From Billgrantia sulfidoxydans (GTDB taxonomy: Bacteria > Pseudomonadota > Gammaproteobacteria > Pseudomonadales > Halomonadaceae): a DNA stretch of 64,000 bases. Position 1 is the first letter of the stretch. The number at the start of each line of letters is the position of its first letter. The notes below the pieces were generated by a model. It was not told the DNA's origin. It saw only the letters and a program-made list of their open reading frames with translations, and made no database searches. Shown piece by piece: positions 59,431 to 64,000 of the stretch. The position numbers and the translations under genes are program-made. The DNA lies in NCBI RefSeq assembly GCF_017868775.1, contig NZ_CP053381.1, positions 2,914,001 through 2,978,000 on the forward strand, in the 5' to 3' direction.

Positions 59431-60279
59431 TCAGTGAAGACGCCTGGCTCGGCCCGAATAATACCACCCCAGCAGAAGCCCCACGACCAGCCCCCCCAGG
59501 TGCGCCTCGTTAGCTACGTTGCCGAAGCCGACCGCTCCGGCCATGTCGGTCATGGTGAACACCATCCAGCCGAGCATGAAGACCACCAGCATCTGCGGCA
59601 CGAAGAAGCCGCTATGCGGCGCCCGGCGCGACATCAGCCAGACGTACCCGAGCAGGGCGAAGTCGACACCCGACATGCCGCCGAACAGCACGGTGCCGGT
59701 GGCGTACTGGGCCAGGTTGGCGCCGACGCCTGCCACCAGCAGGATCGTCAGCATGCGCCCGCTGCCCTGCAGCGTCTCGACCTGGCGGCCAAAGTACCAC
59801 AGCCACATCATGTTGAAGATCAGGTGCATCCAGCCGAAGTGGAGAAAGGCCGGCGACAGCAGCCGCCACACCTGCCCCGAGGCCAGCGCATCGGTGAGGT
59901 TGCCGAAGGCCAGTCCACCACCCACGACGGCGACCGGCACGATGGTCAGCATGGCCACCACAATGTCGCCGAGCACGCCCATCAGGGCGAAGACCAGCAG
60001 CGAAATGCCCAGCGCCGCGGTCGTGACCGGCACTTGACGCAGAGCTGCGGAAAGAGAAGCCCCACTCGTCGAGCGGCGGCGCCGTTCCGGCATGATCCGC
60101 TCGCCGCGCTGCCAACGCGTCAGCAGTCGAACCAGCGCATCGTGCTGGGCGGGATCGGCGAGCCACAGCACCTGCCCTTCCGCCTCCTCGGTGAAGCGGT
60201 GTCCGATCCGGTGCGCCCACAGCGCTCGGCGCAGTTCGCTGGTGTCCGTTTCGTGGGGAAACAGCATGATGCGGTACAT
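59431..60279 (-). CDS. glpG: Rhomboid intramembrane serine protease GlpG
   Basis: 282 residues. Membrane protease with six helices. The catalytic serine is S203 in GGMSGVDFALLGY, and the histidine is H260 in NEAHLGGLVVG. The N-terminal cytoplasmic domain (about 1-70) with LRRALWAHRIGHRF is typical of GlpG. AGGAAGAG precedes the ATG at 60279. A terminator lies upstream of it. Substrates are unknown. Confidence 0.93.
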   Translation of the reverse strand: MYRIMLFPHETDTSELRRALWAHRIGHRFTEEAEGQVLWLADPAQHDALVRLLTRWQRGERIMPERRRRSTSGASLSAALRQVPVTTAALGISLLVFALMGVLGDIVVAMLTIVPVAVVGGGLAFGNLTDALASGQVWRLLSPAFLHFGWMHLIFNMMWLWYFGRQVETLQGSGRMLTILLVAGVGANLAQYATGTVLFGGMSGVDFALLGYVWLMSRRAPHSGFFVPQMLVVFMLGWMVFTMTDMAGAVGFGNVANEAHLGGLVVGLLLGWYYSGRARRLH

Positions 60280-60356
60280 GAACTCTTCCTGAACCAACGT
60301 GTTATGAGCATCTTGCGCTGCGGCGGGGCTTTTCTCAAATCCACCAGAGGGGCACA

Positions 60357-60387
60357 GAAAAAATCCGGCGGAAGGGGGGCCGCCGGA
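60357..60387 (-). terminator. Terminator in the glpG-metallophosphoesterase gap
   Basis: On the minus strand, stem TCCGGCGG / CCGCCGGA with an 8-base loop followed by TTTTTT. It ends transcription from the nadK side before glpG. Confidence 0.85.
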
Positions 60388-60462
60388 CAAGAGCAAGGGA
60401 TCATTCAAGGGAACACCTACTCAGACGGGCGAGCCGAAAGGAAGTTCAGGCTGGCGACAAAA

Positions 60463-60478
60463 AAAGTTGTAAAACTTT
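60463..60478 (-). terminator. AT-rich hairpin after the metallophosphoesterase gene
   Basis: On the minus strand, AAAGTT / AACTTT around loop TTAC, followed by a T-run. The stem is weak but well placed, about 11 bases after the stop. Confidence 0.5.
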
Positions 60479-60488
60479 GTATCCCTTT

Positions 60489-61490
60489 TCAGTCGAAGTC
60501 GATCTCCCACGGCCGAGGCCTCGCCGCCTCTTCCTGGGGCACCCGGACCCAGACGAAATGATTGGCATCCAGGCGCCGCTCGCCGCTCCAGCGGTAGGCC
60601 ACCAGGCGGCCGAATTTCACCGCGCTGTAGTCGAGGCAGGCGATGTTGGCCGTGGGCAGCGCCGGAATGCCCTCGCACCAGTAGTGGCCAATGAACAGCG
60701 GCGGCTGATCGAGCCCGTAATGAGGCAGGCGGGCGCGTTCGTTCGCGGCCAGTTCCCGCTCCTCCAGGTCGTCGGGGAGGTTGTCGGGCTGGAAGATCAC
60801 GTCACCCCAGGTGCGCGGCTCGCGGGCCCAGAAGTGGGCGCGGAAGCTATGCCGGGTGAAGCCATCGCCCGAGTGGATCTCCACGCCCTGAGGCAAGGGT
60901 ATGTGCACGCCGCGAGTCAACCGGTCGAGCACCCGATAGGCCAGCGTATCCGATTCCACGGATTGACGCAGGAACGGCTCGTCGATGATGCCCCCGGGGC
61001 ATTCGCGCTCGAGCGCATCGATCAGCTCCTGGTCCCAGCAGGCATGAACCACTCGGAACGCATCGAAATCGAGGTACAGCGGAATATCCATGAACCACGC
61101 CAGGGCCTCGTCCCACTCCGTGGGATGGTCGCGGTACTGATCGAGCGTCTCCTTGATGATGCGATTGTGCCGCGGGGAGTGGTCGCGCAGCCACTCGCGC
61201 CCGCCCTGGCGCGGTGCACGATGGCAGTAGGCCAGGGCATTGTATTCGTGATTGCCCATGACGATGTGGGCCTCGCCCTCCTCCACCATGCGCCGGGCAA
61301 TGGACACGGCCAGGCGAATCCGCGGGCCTCGGTCGATCAGATCACCGAGGAAGATCGCCTTGCGCCGCGGATGGCGGTAGACGCCGCCGCGCTGGTGGTA
61401 GCCGAGCTTCTCGAGCAGCGCACCGAGAGTCGCCCCGCAGCCGTGCACGTCGCCGATCAGGTCGTAGCCCTCTATTGCCGCCTGCCTCAC
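60489..61490 (-). CDS. Metallophosphoesterase (PP2A-like phosphatase fold)
   Basis: 333 residues. Calcineurin-like phosphoesterase. Metal ligands are in DLIGDVHGCGATL, FLGDLIDRGPRI and VMGNHEYNALA, with a later H in IGHYWCEG. The start is a GTG at 61490, one base after the nadK stop, so the two are co-translated. In some bacteria such enzymes act on nucleotides or phosphoproteins; substrate unknown here. It may act with nadK only by location. Confidence 0.85.
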   Translation of the reverse strand: MRQAAIEGYDLIGDVHGCGATLGALLEKLGYHQRGGVYRHPRRKAIFLGDLIDRGPRIRLAVSIARRMVEEGEAHIVMGNHEYNALAYCHRAPRQGGREWLRDHSPRHNRIIKETLDQYRDHPTEWDEALAWFMDIPLYLDFDAFRVVHACWDQELIDALERECPGGIIDEPFLRQSVESDTLAYRVLDRLTRGVHIPLPQGVEIHSGDGFTRHSFRAHFWAREPRTWGDVIFQPDNLPDDLEERELAANERARLPHYGLDQPPLFIGHYWCEGIPALPTANIACLDYSAVKFGRLVAYRWSGERRLDANHFVWVRVPQEEAARPRPWEIDFD

Positions 61491-61491
61491 G

Positions 61492-62385
61492 TCAATCCCC
61501 CAGCCGGTTGCTCCAGCCCAGCTTGCTGCGCAGGACCTCGTAGAAGTTATGACCGAGGGGATGCACCAATTGCACCCGCTGGGGCTTGCGCTTCACCACC
61601 AGAACGTCGTCCGGCTTGGCCACGGCGCGTGTCTGGCCGTCGCAGCTGATGTGCGGATAAGTCTGATTGGTCTCGCCGATGTGCACGTGGATCTCGCTGG
61701 CGGCATCGATGACGATGGGACGACTGGAGAGGGTATGCGGGAACATCGGCACCAGCTCGATCACGTCCAGCTTGGGATGCATGATCGAGCCGCCGCCCGA
61801 CAGCGCATAGGCGGTGGAGCCGGTGGGCGTGGCCATGATCAGGCCGTCGCTGCGCTGGCTGCAGACGAACTGCCTGTCGATGAACAGCTCGAACTCGATC
61901 ATGCGCACCGCCTTGCCGGGATGCAGCACGACTTCGTTGAGGGCATCGCCGTTGCCGACCAGGGTGCCGTCGCGATACAGCTCGGCATCGAGCAGGAAGC
62001 GCTCTTCGACCTCGTACTGGCCGTCCAGCACCTGGCCGACACGTTCCTCCAGCTCGTCGGGTGAGATGTCGGTGAGAAAGCCCAGTCGGCCACGGTTGAC
62101 CCCCAGCACCAGGGTGCCGCTGTGGCACAGCGTGCGCGCGGCGCCCAGCAGGCTGCCGTCACCGCCCACCACGATCACCAGGTCGCAGAGTTCGCCGAGG
62201 GTGCGTCGGCTGGCCTCGGGGTGGCCGTGGTCGAGCAGCACGGTGGCGGTGCGATCCTCGACGATGACGTGAAAGCCACGCGCGTCGAGGAAGCGCAGCA
62301 GGCGCTTCAAGGTCTCGACCACCTTGGCACTGCCCAGGCGGCCGATCAGGCCGATGTTCTTGAACCCGTCGTGCTCGTTCTGCAT
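61492..62385 (-). CDS. nadK: NAD kinase
   Basis: 297 residues. It phosphorylates NAD to NADP. The catalytic motif is VVGGDGSLLGAAR, followed by VNRGRLGFLTD, ALNEVVLHPG and SDGLIMATPTGSTAYALSGGG. The ATG at 62385 gives the usual start; one at 62415 adds 10 residues. It shares a transcription unit with the phosphoesterase. The window also has a pncC-nadE fusion, so two steps of NAD metabolism are present here but far apart. Confidence 0.95.
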   Translation of the reverse strand: MQNEHDGFKNIGLIGRLGSAKVVETLKRLLRFLDARGFHVIVEDRTATVLLDHGHPEASRRTLGELCDLVIVVGGDGSLLGAARTLCHSGTLVLGVNRGRLGFLTDISPDELEERVGQVLDGQYEVEERFLLDAELYRDGTLVGNGDALNEVVLHPGKAVRMIEFELFIDRQFVCSQRSDGLIMATPTGSTAYALSGGGSIMHPKLDVIELVPMFPHTLSSRPIVIDAASEIHVHIGETNQTYPHISCDGQTRAVAKPDDVLVVKRKPQRVQLVHPLGHNFYEVLRSKLGWSNRLGD

Positions 62386-62449
62386 GCCCTGCTCTCTCGG
62401 ATCATGGCCGCTCATTATGGAGGCTGGGTGCAGGGCGGGCAAACTCGGC

Positions 62450-63319
62450 TCAGGCAGCGGCGGGGGTGCGACGGCGCAGCCACCATTCGTTGAGCACCAG
62501 CGAGCCGACGATGATCGCCCCACCCAGTCCCAACCGCAGCAGGTCGGCGTCGCGGTTCCAGATCACCAGATTGACCAGCAGCCCGGCGGGGATCAGGGCG
62601 TTGTTCATGATCGCGAGCGCGCCGGCATCCACCCGGGTCGCCCCCAGGTTCCAGAAGAAGTAGCCAAGGCCCGAGGCCACCAGACCCAGCCAGGCGAGAA
62701 CGCCCCAATGCACTGGCGTGGCGGGCAGCGCCGCGGTATTGCCGAGCAGGGCGAAGGCCGGCAGTGCCACGACCAGCGCACCGAGATAGAACCAGGCGAA
62801 GACGCTGTGGCGCGGCAGCTCGGCGGGCAGCGTCACGGAGAAGCGTCGATAGCCCACCTGACCCAGCGCGAAGCAGAGATTGGCCCCCTGTACCACCAGG
62901 AAGCCGAGCCAGAAGCCGCTGTCGACCCCGTCGTAGCGGATCACCGCGGCCCCCAGCACGGCCAGGGCGGCGGTGAGCAGGTAGAACGGCGTGAAGCGGC
63001 CGAACAGCGCGTCGTCGAGCAGCGTCACATAGAGCGGCGTGAAGATGGTGAACAGCAGCACCTCCGGCACCGACAGCAGCAGGAAGGACTGGTAGAAGAA
63101 GATGTACATCACGCCGAGCTGCACCGCCCCCAGCCCCATCAGCGCCAGGCGCTGACGCCCGGCCAGCAGCCGCGGCCGCAGGAACGGCAGGAACACCAGG
63201 GCCGCCAGGCCGACGCGCATCAGCACCGCGAAGTAGCTGTCCACCTGGCCGGCGAGATAGACACCGATCAGCGAGAACGAGAAGGCCCAGAGCGCGGTGA
63301 CGCCGATCAAATAGCCCAC
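62450..63319 (-). CDS. DMT-superfamily (EamA) permease
   Basis: 289 residues, ten predicted transmembrane helices in two EamA repeats. It is probably an exporter or importer of amino acids, carboxylates or amines. The N-terminal GTG at 63319 is preceded by GAGG. Segments such as MYIFFYQSFLLLSVPEVLLFTIFTPLYV and YFFWNLGATRVDAGALAIMNNA are typical of this superfamily. Substrate unknown. Confidence 0.85.
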   Translation of the reverse strand: MGYLIGVTALWAFSFSLIGVYLAGQVDSYFAVLMRVGLAALVFLPFLRPRLLAGRQRLALMGLGAVQLGVMYIFFYQSFLLLSVPEVLLFTIFTPLYVTLLDDALFGRFTPFYLLTAALAVLGAAVIRYDGVDSGFWLGFLVVQGANLCFALGQVGYRRFSVTLPAELPRHSVFAWFYLGALVVALPAFALLGNTAALPATPVHWGVLAWLGLVASGLGYFFWNLGATRVDAGALAIMNNALIPAGLLVNLVIWNRDADLLRLGLGGAIIVGSLVLNEWWLRRRTPAAA

Positions 63320-63377
63320 GGTTAACCTCTTTCTTCCTTTGGGTTGACGCGTGATTATACCGCCAAGCGGCGATCCA

Positions 63378-64000
63378 TCAATGCGACTCTCGCTGCCGCG
63401 ACTCGGGTGCGCGCGAGGGACAGGTGTCGGGCACATCGTCTCCCGTGCCGCCCCCCACCTCGCTCCTCTCGCGTCGCGTGGTGGCAAAATACTCCTCCAG
63501 GCGCGCCTCGGCCTCGTCGCCGAACAGGATCGCACACGCCTCGCGCAGCCCCGGAGACTGGCGCATCGTCTCCTCGTGCACCACCAGAGCGATCTTGGAG
63601 CGACGCCGCAGGAAGTCCTCCAGGCGCGTGATCATCTCGCGCCGCTTGGCGTAGTGCAGCTCGCAGCGCAGGTACTCGGTGCCCTCGATCAGCACCTCGG
63701 CCTGGCGCGGGTCCTCGCGGATCTCCTCGAGCATCTCCAGCGCGTGGGTACCGTAGCGCCGCCACAGCCGGCTTGACAGCGGCTCGGAGGCGTCGGCCGC
63801 GGTCAGCTCGTCGAGGTGCATCAGCCTCGCCTGGTGCAGGAACTGGCGGCGCACCTGATCGGGCGGCTCACCGTACCAGCGGTGCTTCGGATAGGGCACC
63901 TCGATGCCCATGTCACCGACCGCGGCGACGATCTCCTCGCCCACGTTGAGGCAGTCGGTGAGCTTGCCGCCGAAGATGCTCAGGTGGGCATCGTGTGGAT
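63378..64000 (-). CDS. glpD: GlpD-like glycerol-3-phosphate dehydrogenase (3' part only)
   Basis: The C-terminal ~207 residues are present; the 5' end is beyond base 64000. A residue pattern SIFGGKLTDCLNVGEEI near the window edge matches the cofactor-domain end of FAD-dependent GlpD. The GlpD C-terminal helical cap follows (SRLWRRYGTHALEMLEEI, and RCELHYAKRREMITRLEDFLRRRSKIAL). GlpD oxidises glycerol-3-phosphate at the membrane and passes electrons to quinone. The variant TDCLN instead of the usual TTYRK after GGKL suggests a related FAD oxidoreductase rather than classic GlpD. Confidence 0.8.
   Translation of the reverse strand, partial: PHDAHLSIFGGKLTDCLNVGEEIVAAVGDMGIEVPYPKHRWYGEPPDQVRRQFLHQARLMHLDELTAADASEPLSSRLWRRYGTHALEMLEEIREDPRQAEVLIEGTEYLRCELHYAKRREMITRLEDFLRRRSKIALVVHEETMRQSPGLREACAILFGDEAEARLEEYFATTRRERSEVGGGTGDDVPDTCPSRAPESRQRESH

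Overview
The window is a compact, GC-rich chromosomal segment of a gammaproteobacterium, most likely a Halomonas-type (Halomonadaceae) halophile. The evidence is a pseudomonad-like housekeeping gene order (moeB, prmC, prfA, hemA, TPR lipoprotein, lolB, ispE, prs, rplY, pth, ychF, tRNA-Met), a complete betIBA choline-to-glycine-betaine operon, many acidic proteins, and high GC codon use. No insertion sequence, integrase, prophage gene or CRISPR array was seen. The window is cut through a gene at both ends.

Layout. 1-2034: the 5' part of a puuB-like FAD oxidoreductase, then moeB and lrp overlapping by one base. 2214-5424: prmC-prfA-hemA on the minus strand. 5657-12562: on the plus strand, a TPR lipoprotein, lolB, ispE, prs, rplY, pth and ychF (outer-membrane lipoprotein insertion, isoprenoid and PRPP synthesis, translation). 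12615-20273: tRNA-Met, aminopeptidase apeB (-), tail-specific protease prc (+), a large membrane GGDEF/EAL protein (+), three tRNA-Asn genes and a second tRNA-Met on the minus strand. 20357-24224: BetI operator and betI-betB-betA. 24376-26820: fadE. 26905-31928: an SLC13-type transporter, then a class III aminotransferase plus CMD-family protein divergent from an RpiR regulator. 32038-35001: a 987-residue LysM protein of unknown function. 35071-39023: qor, a small GNAT-like protein, a glycerophosphodiesterase and a pncC-nadE fusion.

39101-52883 is one large cobalamin region, all on the minus strand. A cobalamin riboswitch leads btuB, followed by btuF, btuC, btuD, cobB, cobO and cobQ. Upstream of the riboswitch lies a second, tightly overlapped operon: cobT, cbiB, threonine-phosphate decarboxylase, cobU, cobS, cobC phosphatase and a second, divergent CobU-like gene. 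Together they import corrinoids, adenosylate and amidate them, and build the nucleotide loop. The corrin-ring genes are not here. A Cu+-type P-type ATPase ends 55 bases upstream of cobT.

55313-64000: a PA0069-family radical SAM gene behind a LexA-like box, a glutathione S-transferase-like gene, an alcohol dehydrogenase, DUF2797 and DUF1315 genes, a rhomboid protease, a metallophosphoesterase, nadK, a DMT permease and the 3' end of a glpD-like gene.

The items most worth following up are GIY-YIG nuclease-like residues in the DUF2797 protein, the unknown LysM/repeat/glycine-rich protein, the pncC-nadE fusion, the LexA-like box at the radical SAM gene, and the second CobU-like gene with an altered Walker A motif.
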